From Sporosarcina jiandibaonis (GTDB taxonomy: Bacteria; Bacillota; Bacilli; Bacillales_A; Planococcaceae): a stretch of DNA of 64,000 bases. Made by a program: the position numbers and the translations under genes. The DNA lies in assembly GCF_013184495.1 (NCBI RefSeq), contig NZ_JAAOIY010000004.1, forward strand, positions 186,001 to 250,000, given 5' to 3'. Below, piece after piece: positions 1-7,319 of this stretch. Every line of letters begins with the position of its first letter. The first letter of the stretch is position 1. The notes under the pieces are model-generated. The model worked only from the letters and a program-made list of their open reading frames with translations. It made no database searches and was not told where the DNA came from.

Positions 1-758
1 TTGAAATTGCCGCTGCTATTTGCTTTTGGCTTGCCTAATACAGTGCTACCGTTTTTGATGGTAACAGTTGAATTTTTCTCCGCTATACCAGAGATAGAAG
101 TATCATTATCATCAATTGCATTAACGGTAGGGGCAGAAGGGGCTTTAGTATCTAGCATCTGTGCCATAAGCAGATAAAGCTCATTGCTTCCAAGCTCATA
201 ATAATCCATTGCAAGGATATAGTAATCACCAGGCTTTACAGGCACAATTTGAAAATAGATACCGTTCTCGTCCTCGTATTCATATACTTCCGGCTCAACA
301 TAATCCAAGTTGGAATCAAATACGCCATAAGCAAGCCCCATATATGGATACTCGTCAAGTGTTGCGCCAAAAACAACCATGTAATCAGTGGATGTAGCCT
401 TTACCTTATAAAGGTCAATATCTTCTTCCCATTGGAAAGCACCCACCATGCCTTTGTTCATTGGAAGGCTATTCGCTTCCTCTATATAATCATTCGGTTC
501 TGTTTCATAAAGGATATCACTCTCTGCAGTCTTGTTGTAAGAAAAGCCGCTTACTCCGTTTTTATTGAGGGTTTGAGGTATTTGAGGTAGTTTAAAATGA
601 TCAGGGTTAAAGTTACGAAAATCCTTACTCGACTCTTCTGTGCCTGGTAATTCAATTTTATTCTTCAATGGATCAAGAGAATTGGCAAAAACACTTCCAG
701 AGAAAGCAGTGGTCATCAATAGGGCAGATGCTACAACACTAATAATTTTCTTTTTCAA
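1..758 (-). CDS. Secreted protein with C-terminal bacterial Ig-like domain (3' end outside window)
   Basis: Read on the minus strand, a TTG start at 758 lies 7-8 bases after an AGAGGAAG ribosome site and opens a frame of 252 codons that runs off the window. The product begins with a signal peptide (three lysines, hydrophobic stretch, cleavage near SVFA-NS), then a region with FQWEEDIDLYKV and DYYILAMDYYE that resembles pre-peptidase C-terminal-like beta-sandwich segments, then a DTKAPSAPTVNAIDD stretch that opens a bacterial Ig-like domain of the Big_6 type. It is probably exported and surface-located or released. Exact role and true length are unknown because the C-terminus is missing. The TTG start is supported by the ribosome site and signal peptide. 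Confidence 0.8.
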   Translation of the reverse strand, partial: MKKKIISVVASALLMTTAFSGSVFANSLDPLKNKIELPGTEESSKDFRNFNPDHFKLPQIPQTLNKNGVSGFSYNKTAESDILYETEPNDYIEEANSLPMNKGMVGAFQWEEDIDLYKVKATSTDYMVVFGATLDEYPYMGLAYGVFDSNLDYVEPEVYEYEDENGIYFQIVPVKPGDYYILAMDYYELGSNELYLLMAQMLDTKAPSAPTVNAIDDNDTSISGIAEKNSTVTIKNGSTVLGKPKANSSGNF

Positions 759-898
759 TTCAAATCTTCCTCTCACTCTTTATTAGGGCATTAAGTAGAA
801 TTATATGTTCCAATATATAATGAACATGTCTATCAATAAAAATATTTATAATTCTTCTTTTCCGATTTGCAAACGTTGATGCATAAGCATTTTAAAAA

Positions 899-924
899 CC
901 GCTAATTCATTTGCGAATTAGCGG
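899..924 (-). terminator. Intrinsic terminator downstream of tagA
   Basis: A perfect 10-bp stem (CCGCTAATTC / GAATTAGCGG) with a 6-base loop is followed on the minus strand by TTTTTAAAA. It lies between the tagA stop and the next minus-strand gene, so it fits termination of tagA. Confidence 0.8.
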
Positions 925-964
925 TCTACTTTTTACTTTAATTTGTATTTTATATCACTAACAA

Positions 965-1690
965 TTATTTCGAAAACCTCTCCCTAACCACATTCACTAA
1001 AAACAACGGAATTTGCATCATCCGCTTAGCCCTCGTAGGTTGCGTAACCAGGCGATAGAGCCACTCCAAGTTATTGCTTGTCCAGAACTTAGGGGCACGC
1101 TTCACATTCCCCGAAAGGACGTCAAAGCTTCCACCGACACCGACCAATACCGATGTTGGGAATAAATCCTTGTACTTCGCAATCCAACGTTCTTGAAGCG
1201 GGGCACCCATCGCAACGAAAACAAAATCGGGTTTAGTTTCGGCAATTTCATTTGCAACTAACGGCCCTTTATTCGTATAGCCGTCCATGAAGCCCGCCAC
1301 TTTCAACCCGCGATATTCAGCCTTCGCATTTTTCGCAGCTTGTTCGGCAACACCCGGTTTGGCTCCGAAAAAGTAGACTGTTTTACCATGCCAATTCGCA
1401 TACGCTAAGAAATCATGCATCAACTCATATCCGGGCAACTTCTCGCGGAGGGGGACCCCCAGTATCTTCGATGCAATCAAGACGCCAATTCCGTCAGCCA
1501 GAACATAATCCGCGGACTTGATCACTTCTTTATAAGAAGTAGAACTTTTGGTCAGCATAATGATTTCGGGATTTGCCGTAACGAAAAACAAGTTCCCTTC
1601 AGGTGATTGGAAATGCTCATCTATCCCTTTGAGTAATTCCAATTTATTTATATTTGTAATCGGGATATCCAATATCTTTATTTCATCCAT
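965..1690 (-). CDS. tagA: WecG/TagA/CpsF family N-acetylmannosaminyltransferase
   Basis: 241 residues, the usual length for the family. TagA adds ManNAc to undecaprenyl-PP-GlcNAc at the inner membrane face, making the linkage disaccharide of wall teichoic acid. The family's TANPE motif is at residues 38-42 with the conserved threonine, and the catalytic-type aspartate is in ADG at 65-67. MGAPLQERW and GVGGSFDVLSG are further family signatures. The basic C-terminus (RRLV.QPTRAKRMMQIP-like) fits membrane attachment. ATG start with AAGGAGAT just upstream. The gene stands alone with its own terminator; other WecG-type enzymes act in exopolysaccharide pathways, so the teichoic acid role is inferred. 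Confidence 0.9.
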   Translation of the reverse strand: MDEIKILDIPITNINKLELLKGIDEHFQSPEGNLFFVTANPEIIMLTKSSTSYKEVIKSADYVLADGIGVLIASKILGVPLREKLPGYELMHDFLAYANWHGKTVYFFGAKPGVAEQAAKNAKAEYRGLKVAGFMDGYTNKGPLVANEIAETKPDFVFVAMGAPLQERWIAKYKDLFPTSVLVGVGGSFDVLSGNVKRAPKFWTSNNLEWLYRLVTQPTRAKRMMQIPLFLVNVVRERFSK

Positions 1691-2014
1691 CGTGAAGATC
1701 TCCTTTTAAGGAAAGTAATAAGCTCCTTATAGTTATAACATACATATGCCTATTGAATCTAGATAATATAGGAAAGAGAAAAAGTGATAGTAACTATTTT
1801 CTAGGATACTTAATACATATCTTATTATCGTGATCTTAACTACATTAGATAGAAGCCTTGATAAAAAGCATCATAATAATAAGGTTAGGCCAATTACTAT
1901 ATAGATTAATAGTTAGGGAATGTTCAACCAGGAGTGGGTTACCGCGAGGGGAATCATGATTTTTTAGAAAGAAACAATAGAAATTATGCAATGCTTTACT
2001 TTTTTAGTAAGACG
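1691..2014. other. Intergenic stretch, no gene recognised
   Basis: About 320 AT-rich bases between the tagA ribosome site and the terminator of the coiled-coil cluster. Presumably it holds the tagA promoter on the minus strand, but I see no convincing -35/-10 pair and no ORF with protein-like composition. Confidence 0.4.
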
Positions 2015-2055
2015 ATAAAAAAAGACGTACCCAAAATCGCTATGTGGATACATCT
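2015..2055 (-). terminator. Terminator of the three-gene coiled-coil cluster
   Basis: On the minus strand, an 11-12-bp stem with G-U pairs (AGATGTATCCA with TTGGGTACGTCT) is followed by seven Ts. It lies 25 bases after the stop of the last cluster gene. Confidence 0.8.
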
Positions 2056-2079
2056 TTCGTATTTTTGAATTAAATCAAT

Positions 2080-2583
2080 CTAATTTTCATTTTCATCTTC
2101 AACCCCAGTCGTATCATTCGGTTCTTTATCGGCAGTTGTTGCAAGTTCATTCATTTGTTTGAGCGCTTGTTCATAAATCGCATTCAAAGTGGCAGAAATC
2201 TCGGCTTGTTCATCGCTATTATCAAAGCTCATATTCATGAGTAGCTCATCCGCATAACTACGTAACCCCTCAACCCGAAGCTCAATTTCATCCTGCGTAA
2301 ATTGAGCTAGCTCGTCTTCAGCATGCTGAATTTCCGCTTGCAACCCTTTCTTCAATTCCACCATCAGTAACTCTTTTTCATTTGTAATAGCCTTATCAAT
2401 TTGGTTAATCGATTCCGTCTTTTTACTATTGAACCAATTAGTCAATAAACTATTGATATCTTGACCGGCAAAAGCAGATTTCACACCACTGCCAATACTA
2501 ATACTTAAAAATAAGGCCCCAACAACAATCAATATTCTTTTGAACGCAAGCCTTATTTGAAAAATTTTGAGTTTATCTCTCAT
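2080..2583 (-). CDS. Small exported coiled-coil protein, third of a tandem family
   Basis: 167 residues from the ATG at 2583, which follows GGAGG by 7 bases; a longer in-frame version reaching 2661 would run into the upstream gene and has no ribosome site. An N-terminal hydrophobic segment (ILIVVGALFLSISIGSGV) with an AFA-G cleavage-like site precedes a short NWF motif and then a charged heptad-rich helix with many Glu/Lys, ending in an acidic tail (NDTTGVEDENEN). It has the same plan as the two genes upstream: signal or anchor, L-x-x-W-[FY], then coiled coil. Function unknown; likely outside the membrane. Confidence 0.75.
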   Translation of the reverse strand: MRDKLKIFQIRLAFKRILIVVGALFLSISIGSGVKSAFAGQDINSLLTNWFNSKKTESINQIDKAITNEKELLMVELKKGLQAEIQHAEDELAQFTQDEIELRVEGLRSYADELLMNMSFDNSDEQAEISATLNAIYEQALKQMNELATTADKEPNDTTGVEDENEN

Positions 2584-2650
2584 AGGTATTCCTCCATTTA
2601 AAAGAATAAGGACCCCGGAATAGGAGGTCCTTATTTCGCATGAGTGATTG

Positions 2651-3412
2651 TTAAATTCCATTAACTAAATCTTGCATCGCCTTTTTGGCCTCGCTTTCCA
2701 GTTTTTCAGCTAGTTCTTTAATGGCAACACGATGCACACTCACTATTTGCTGCTGGGCTTCACTGAAAGTTATACGAAGTGCATCGATTTTGCTATCAAT
2801 TTTTAACATAATCTCTTCAGTAGTAGTGGCTGATTTCTGTTGCAATGAAGTTAGTATTTCAGATTTTGCGCCCTCAATTGCATTCTCTAGATCATTAAGT
2901 GCACTACTTTTTGAAGCATTAAGTTCATCAGTTAAAGTTTTACGAGCGGTGCTTGCTTCAGCGTTTAATTGCCTTCTCATATATCCATCATTTTTAAATT
3001 CAGCAGTGGCCTCGTTTAATCGAGTCTCTGCATCTGATTTAAGCTTCCCGAATTCAGAGTCCATATACCTTTCGATCTCTTTTTTCGTATTACTAATTGA
3101 GTCAATATGTTCAGTAGCTGCTGTCTCGATACCGTCTTTAGCTTTTCCAGTTTCACTTATTCCAGTATCCTGAATGGTTGTTACGCCTTCAGATATTAGC
3201 CCATTAAATTCATTGTGGAAACTGTCCATTTCATCAGATAAGTACGCTTTAACATCTTTTTCAACAACTACCTTTGTTGGATTAAACTGTGCATCAAACC
3301 ACGTTCTTAATTTTGCTCCAGCATCTGAAGCACCAAATGCAACCGAAGCCCCCGATACTAATACAAATGCTGCCGCGATTGCGGTTACCTTACTTTTCAT
3401 TGATTTTAACAT
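2651..3412 (-). CDS. Exported coiled-coil protein, second of a tandem family
   Basis: 253 residues. A classic signal peptide (KSKVTAIAAAFVLVSGASVAFGA) is followed by LRTWFDAQFNP and then about 190 residues of almost uninterrupted amphipathic helix rich in Glu, Lys, Ala and Ser, without cysteine. ATG start with AAAGGGGAA seven bases upstream. It is the largest of three neighbouring minus-strand genes with the same architecture and lies 67 bases before the next one, so they are probably co-transcribed. I cannot assign a function. A rod-like extracellular or wall-associated protein is the inference from composition. Confidence 0.8.
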   Translation of the reverse strand: MLKSMKSKVTAIAAAFVLVSGASVAFGASDAGAKLRTWFDAQFNPTKVVVEKDVKAYLSDEMDSFHNEFNGLISEGVTTIQDTGISETGKAKDGIETAATEHIDSISNTKKEIERYMDSEFGKLKSDAETRLNEATAEFKNDGYMRRQLNAEASTARKTLTDELNASKSSALNDLENAIEGAKSEILTSLQQKSATTTEEIMLKIDSKIDALRITFSEAQQQIVSVHRVAIKELAEKLESEAKKAMQDLVNGI

Positions 3413-3475
3413 TGTAATTTCCCCTTTATGTGCTATATTTTTGAAATTTGCCCGTAAACCTCAAGTCAGTGATAT

Positions 3476-3907
3476 TTAATCGCCTAGAATTTCTACCAAC
3501 ATAGTTGTAACATCCTGCTCGATTTCATCTCCAATATTCCTGCTTTTAACAAACGCATCGAAACCTTCTTTTTCTAAGTCAGTTACGGTTTGATTGACTT
3601 GTTCCTTCATTCCTGATACTACTACTTCGATATAGGCTTTTGATTCTTCTAACTGTTTGTTGCGAGACTCTTCAATTGCAGTAGTAGCATCTTGTCTAGT
3701 TTCTACAATGAAAACATCTAGCAGCTTAAAGGTTGTCCAAACATCAGTCTCTACAGTTGAACTTATTACTTCATCCTCCTTTTGAGAAGTGTCGTAATAC
3801 CAATTTGAAAGAGTGGAAGTTGCTTGGACGTTTGCGTAAACAAATCCCAAACATAATATGACAGGGATTAGTAGTGACATACCGAGCCTGTTTTTTATAA
3901 AAACCAC
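3476..3907 (-). CDS. Small exported coiled-coil protein, first of a tandem family
   Basis: 143 residues from a GTG at 3907, but GGAGGGA ends only 1-2 bases before this GTG, too close for normal initiation, so the true start is uncertain (next in-frame ATG is at 3880, MSLLIPVI). A hydrophobic segment (LLIPVILCLGFVYA) is followed by LSNWYYD and a charged helical region (VETRQDATTAIEESRNKQLE). It shares the L-x-x-W-[FY] motif right after the signal with the two downstream genes. First gene of the cluster, facing the protease gene at 4222 across a shared upstream region. Confidence 0.7.
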   Translation of the reverse strand: MVFIKNRLGMSLLIPVILCLGFVYANVQATSTLSNWYYDTSQKEDEVISSTVETDVWTTFKLLDVFIVETRQDATTAIEESRNKQLEESKAYIEVVVSGMKEQVNQTVTDLEKEGFDAFVKSRNIGDEIEQDVTTMLVEILGD

Positions 3908-3980
3908 TCCCTCCGAGGTTCTGTTAGGCTTTTCTACTACTTAAAGTATAAAAGATTTTTAGTTTCATTTCGTCACTCCG

Positions 3981-4025
3981 AAGTGGCATAGGAAAGTATC
4001 TAACGTCTACTTTCCTATGCCACTT
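3981..4025. repeat. Perfect 18-bp inverted repeat in a divergent promoter region
   Basis: AAGTGGCATAGGAAAGTA at 3981-3998 and its exact reverse complement at 4008-4025, separated by nine bases. It lies upstream of both divergent transcripts (gene at 3907 leftward, protease at 4222 rightward), so it is not an obvious terminator for either. It has no long T-run on either side. Could be an operator, an mRNA leader structure, or a relic of a mobile element. Confidence 0.7.
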
Positions 4026-4132
4026 TCGTTTACTATTTCCATTTTATTGATGGAAATTAAAGCTCTACATATGAAGATTGTAGAATGCATAACTGTTCTA
4101 GTACTTTGTTAAAACATTTCCAAATAGAAATC

Positions 4133-4141
4133 TGCTATACT
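4133..4141 (+). promoter_or_regulatory. Possible extended -10 promoter element for the HtrA-like gene
   Basis: TGCTATACT matches an extended -10 (TGnTATAAT) about 80 bases before the ATG at 4222. No good -35 is visible at 17-bp spacing. Inference only. Confidence 0.35.
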
Positions 4142-4221
4142 ATTCATATATATTTACGAAACAAAAAAAGTACCCAAACGTCTGTAAGAATAGGGAATAC
4201 ACGTAGAATCGAGTTGAGAAA

Positions 4222-5466
4222 ATGAACAATAAAAGAACCCTTTTAAAAGGCATCATATTACTATTATTAATCGCGGTTTTAGTCGGCCTTTTGGGTCAAA
4301 TCGGACAAATTAAAACTGCTTCTGAGCCTGGCTTAAAGCCGGATTCCTTCAGTAAAATAGCTTTAGAAGGCATGGAAATCGATAAAGAATCGATTCCGGA
4401 AGAGGAACCGGTTGGAGAAGTAGAGGATGAGGCAGAAGAGGTAGAAGAGGCAGAGAAGATAGAAAAAATAGAAGTCCCGGTTGCCCCTGAACCAGATTTG
4501 TCGTCAACCATCGCGAATGCCAAATCTTATGTCTACACGATCGATTCCGATTTACAGCAAGGTTCCGGCTTTCTGTTCAACACAAAAGGCGACATCGTAA
4601 CAAACGCCCATGTTGCGAAAGATGCAGCATACATAACAGTCACAAATAGCAATGGGCAACAATTTAACGGACAAATCATCGGGATTTCAGACACAATTGA
4701 CATTGCACTTATCCGAGTTCATGATTTAGCAGGGAAGCAACCGATGGAAATGGAGCTGTCGAGAGTTCCCGTCGGCACGAAAGTCTTTGCGTTGGGCAGT
4801 CCCGAAAACATCGCCAACACGTCAACGGAAGGAAAGATTACTAGCTTCGGAAAAAGTTTCTTCGATGACTACGATTACAAAAATCTTTACGAAATGGACG
4901 CGACGATTAAACAAGGCTCCAGCGGAGGACCATTAATCGATGCGGGCACAGACCGGATTATCGGCATCAATTCGCTAATCCTTGAAAATAATCCTAGCAT
5001 TGGCTACGCGATTCCCATATACACGGTCATCGACCAACTAAACAAATGGGCATCCAGCGCGAAGGATGTCGTCGAGGAACAAGAAGACATTACAATCGAA
5101 GGCGCCTATTTGGATGATGAATTGCTCAGAAGCTTCATCAACAGTTATTATGAATTAATCCCTTACTCACTCAACGATAAAAAGCTAGAATACTATTGGA
5201 CATATTTATTGCCAGGAAGTCAGGCTGCAAAAGAAGGCGTTCGACAAGTACAAGAATTATTTAGCGAACATAGAGTCTTTGAAGCAGTAAAATCGACAAT
5301 CACAAGCGTTGAAATCGGCGAGACTGAAGCAATTGTAAAAGCGAATGCAACATTTACTTTCCACGACAAGGAAATTGATGAAGTCAAAACAATCGACTAC
5401 GCGGCAACATTTACAGTCGTCATAGACGAGTACGGCGATTACGCAATTAAAAATATTGAACAATAA
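4222..5466 (+). CDS. Membrane-tethered trypsin-like serine protease (HtrA/S1C-like) with NTF2-like C-terminal domain
   Basis: 414 residues. A single N-terminal membrane anchor (7-28) is followed by a very acidic linker (about 55-85, runs of Glu). The protease domain spans about 95-285 with the triad visible: His130 in TNAHV, Asp160 in DIALI and Ser234 in QGSSGGPL. There is no PDZ domain where HtrA would have one; residues 300-414 (FINSYYELIPYSL...AIKNIEQ) look like the NTF2-like domain found in YvbJ/TcaA-type membrane proteins. Probably acts at the outer membrane face on wall or envelope proteins. ATG start; ribosome site weak (GAGTTGAGAA). Divergent from the coiled-coil cluster, which could be a substrate or partner, but this is only proximity. 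Confidence 0.85.
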   Translation: MNNKRTLLKGIILLLLIAVLVGLLGQIGQIKTASEPGLKPDSFSKIALEGMEIDKESIPEEEPVGEVEDEAEEVEEAEKIEKIEVPVAPEPDLSSTIANAKSYVYTIDSDLQQGSGFLFNTKGDIVTNAHVAKDAAYITVTNSNGQQFNGQIIGISDTIDIALIRVHDLAGKQPMEMELSRVPVGTKVFALGSPENIANTSTEGKITSFGKSFFDDYDYKNLYEMDATIKQGSSGGPLIDAGTDRIIGINSLILENNPSIGYAIPIYTVIDQLNKWASSAKDVVEEQEDITIEGAYLDDELLRSFINSYYELIPYSLNDKKLEYYWTYLLPGSQAAKEGVRQVQELFSEHRVFEAVKSTITSVEIGETEAIVKANATFTFHDKEIDEVKTIDYAATFTVVIDEYGDYAIKNIEQ

Positions 5467-5467
5467 A

Positions 5468-5501
5468 AAATGCACAGTCGAGAAAAATCGACTGTGCATT
5501 T
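5468..5501. terminator. Convergent bidirectional terminator
   Basis: A perfect 14-bp stem (AAATGCACAGTCGA) with a GAAAAA loop, A-run on one side and T-rich on the other, placed exactly between convergent genes ending at 5466 and 5506. Confidence 0.9.
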
Positions 5502-5505
5502 CTAT

Positions 5506-6573
5506 TTAGAAGCTTCTAAAACTATGGAAGTACTTGCTCCAATAAGGATCGCTCAAACTACGAACGTGTACATTTTTTCCGCCAGAATGAATGAACTGGT
5601 TATTTCCGATGTAAATCCCAACATGCGAAATACCTGCGCGGTACGTCCCTGCGAAGAATACTAAATCGCCTGGTTGTGGATTCGAAACTTTTGTTGTTGC
5701 TGCAAATTGACCAGTTGTAGCACGTGGAACGCTTTTTCCAGCTTGCTTGAATACATATTGAACATATCCACTGCAGTCAAAACCGCTTGTCGTCGATCCA
5801 CCATAGCGGTAAGGTATACCACGAAGTTTCATTGCATTTGCAATTAGATCAGATGAAAAACTAGTGTTTGACGCTTTTTTCGTTTTTGTAGCAGTTGTTG
5901 TCGCTTTCGCTTTGGTTGTCGCCTTTGCTTTTGCAGTAGATGCTTTCGCCAATAAATCACCGGAAACCCAACCAGTCTTGCCATTTGCGTTTACTCTGTA
6001 CCAAGTTGTTTTACCAACTTTCTTCTGAGCAGTAGCAGTAACTTTTGTTCCTTTTTTAGCTAGAGTAACAATTTTATTATTTGTTCCCGCATTCGAGCGG
6101 ATATTTGAATTGTATTTTGTTGTGAATGAACCGCTAGCAGCTTTAGCAGTCGCTTTCGGAGCCGCTTTTTTTGCTGGCGCTTTAGCCGGTGCTTTCTTTG
6201 CTACAGTTTTCGCTGGTGTAAGCAGTGTACTTAGAACCCAACCTGATTTTCCGCTAACGCTAACTTTATACCAAGTTTCTTTCCCGACTCTTTTCTGATG
6301 AGTCGCCTTAGCAGTCGATCCTTTTTTCGCTGTAATAACAATTTTGTTCTTTGTTCCCGCATCGGTGCGGACATTCGTATTATACTTTAATTTGAAACTA
6401 CCAGATTTAGCAGTTGCTTTAGTAGATGAAACTTTCGTCACTGTCTCGTATGTGTAAGAAGATTCAGTCTTAATGCTTGCTTGTCCAACATTCTCAGAGG
6501 CTTGTGCGTCGATAGTAGCGGTCGTTAATAGAATTGATGCCGCGGTTACTAATGAAATGACAACTTTTCTCAT
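5506..6573 (-). CDS. Secreted peptidoglycan endopeptidase: two SH3 domains plus NlpC/P60
   Basis: 355 residues. Signal peptide 1-26 (ATIDAQA-S). Two bacterial SH3 domains at about 58-118 and 147-207 (YNTNVRTDAGT, YNSNIRSNAGT) bind the wall. Ala/Lys/Thr-rich low-complexity linkers (AKKAPAKAPAKKAA and similar) separate the domains. The NlpC/P60 domain at 240-355 has Cys267 in GFDCSGYV, His317 in SHVGIYIG and His329 in FIHSGG, the expected catalytic set. It should cleave the D-Glu/meso-DAP type link in stem peptides. Start ATG with AGGGGAT upstream. Monocistronic. Resembles LytE/CwlO-type autolysins but uses SH3, not LysM. Confidence 0.92.
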   Translation of the reverse strand: MRKVVISLVTAASILLTTATIDAQASENVGQASIKTESSYTYETVTKVSSTKATAKSGSFKLKYNTNVRTDAGTKNKIVITAKKGSTAKATHQKRVGKETWYKVSVSGKSGWVLSTLLTPAKTVAKKAPAKAPAKKAAPKATAKAASGSFTTKYNSNIRSNAGTNNKIVTLAKKGTKVTATAQKKVGKTTWYRVNANGKTGWVSGDLLAKASTAKAKATTKAKATTTATKTKKASNTSFSSDLIANAMKLRGIPYRYGGSTTSGFDCSGYVQYVFKQAGKSVPRATTGQFAATTKVSNPQPGDLVFFAGTYRAGISHVGIYIGNNQFIHSGGKNVHVRSLSDPYWSKYFHSFRSF

Positions 6574-6773
6574 TATTTATCCCCTAACTAAGTTTTTTTA
6601 TATTCTATATAGTCCTAAACTTACGGTTAATTTTTCCTACTTATCACTTTATAGGTAATTAAACCAAATAACAACGTCATTTCAATTACAGATATATTAC
6701 AGTTATATTACAAAAGACGATTTTTGGAATAAAGTGCGGAGAGAGTAGTTGAATTAGCCCAACCCCTATGAGT

Positions 6774-7115
6774 TGTCCGCGCAATTACTTATAATATCCT
6801 CCCAATCTCTCAAATCCGTCGATTATGTCAGCTGAATGACAAAAGATATCCTCCCAATTTCGTCGGGCCCCCACGATGTCCGCGCAATCGTTAATTATGT
6901 CCTCTTAATCTCCTAAATTCGCCGATTATATTCGCTCAATCACAAAAGATATCCTCCCAATTTCCCCCGGCCTGCATGATGTCCGCGCAATTACTAATTA
7001 TGTCCTCTCAATCTCTCAAATCCACTAATTATGTCCGCTCAATCACAAAAGATGTCCTCCCAATTTCCCCCGGCTCCCATGCTGTCAACGCTATCCAATA
7101 AAATGTCCTTGCAAC
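6774..7115. repeat. 103-nt higher-order tandem repeat array of ATGTCCnCnCAAT-like units
   Basis: The word TGTCCGCGCAAT or variants recur at 6774, 6877, 6980 and 7083, each exactly 103 bases apart. Each 103-base block holds four shorter units starting ATGTC/ATATC and containing CnCAAT (for example ATATCCTCCCAATTTC, TTATGTCCGCTCAATCAC). Blocks two and three are about 85-90 percent alike by eye, the first and the stub after 7083 less so. No protein-like ORF explains the periodicity. This is most of the 746-base gap between the NlpC/P60 gene and the gene at 7320. Confidence 0.85.
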
Positions 7116-7319
7116 GGTGGTTTCCGTTATTATTTATAACCAGTTAAAAGGAAAATCACGGCATTCTTATTCATTTTTGAAAGTGATATCTATATAGTTA
7201 GAAGAGTTTTAGGAAAACATTAAATTCTTGTGTTATTTAATGCAATGCTAACTTATACTAGTAAATAGAGCTATAAGAGGTTTGACCGAACCCCTACTAC
7301 TCAAAGAGGAGAATGTATA

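Noticed and set aside
249..590. 113-codon plus-strand ORF near the left edge
   Set aside because: Lies opposite the partial secreted-protein gene, which has a signal peptide, a ribosome site and an Ig-like domain.
2685..3173. 162-codon ORF on the plus strand
   Set aside because: It is the antisense shadow of the coiled-coil gene, has no ribosome site and has serine-rich composition typical of such shadows.
6774..7115. CRISPR array
   Set aside because: Units are degenerate, adjoin without unique spacers of constant length, and no cas gene is present.
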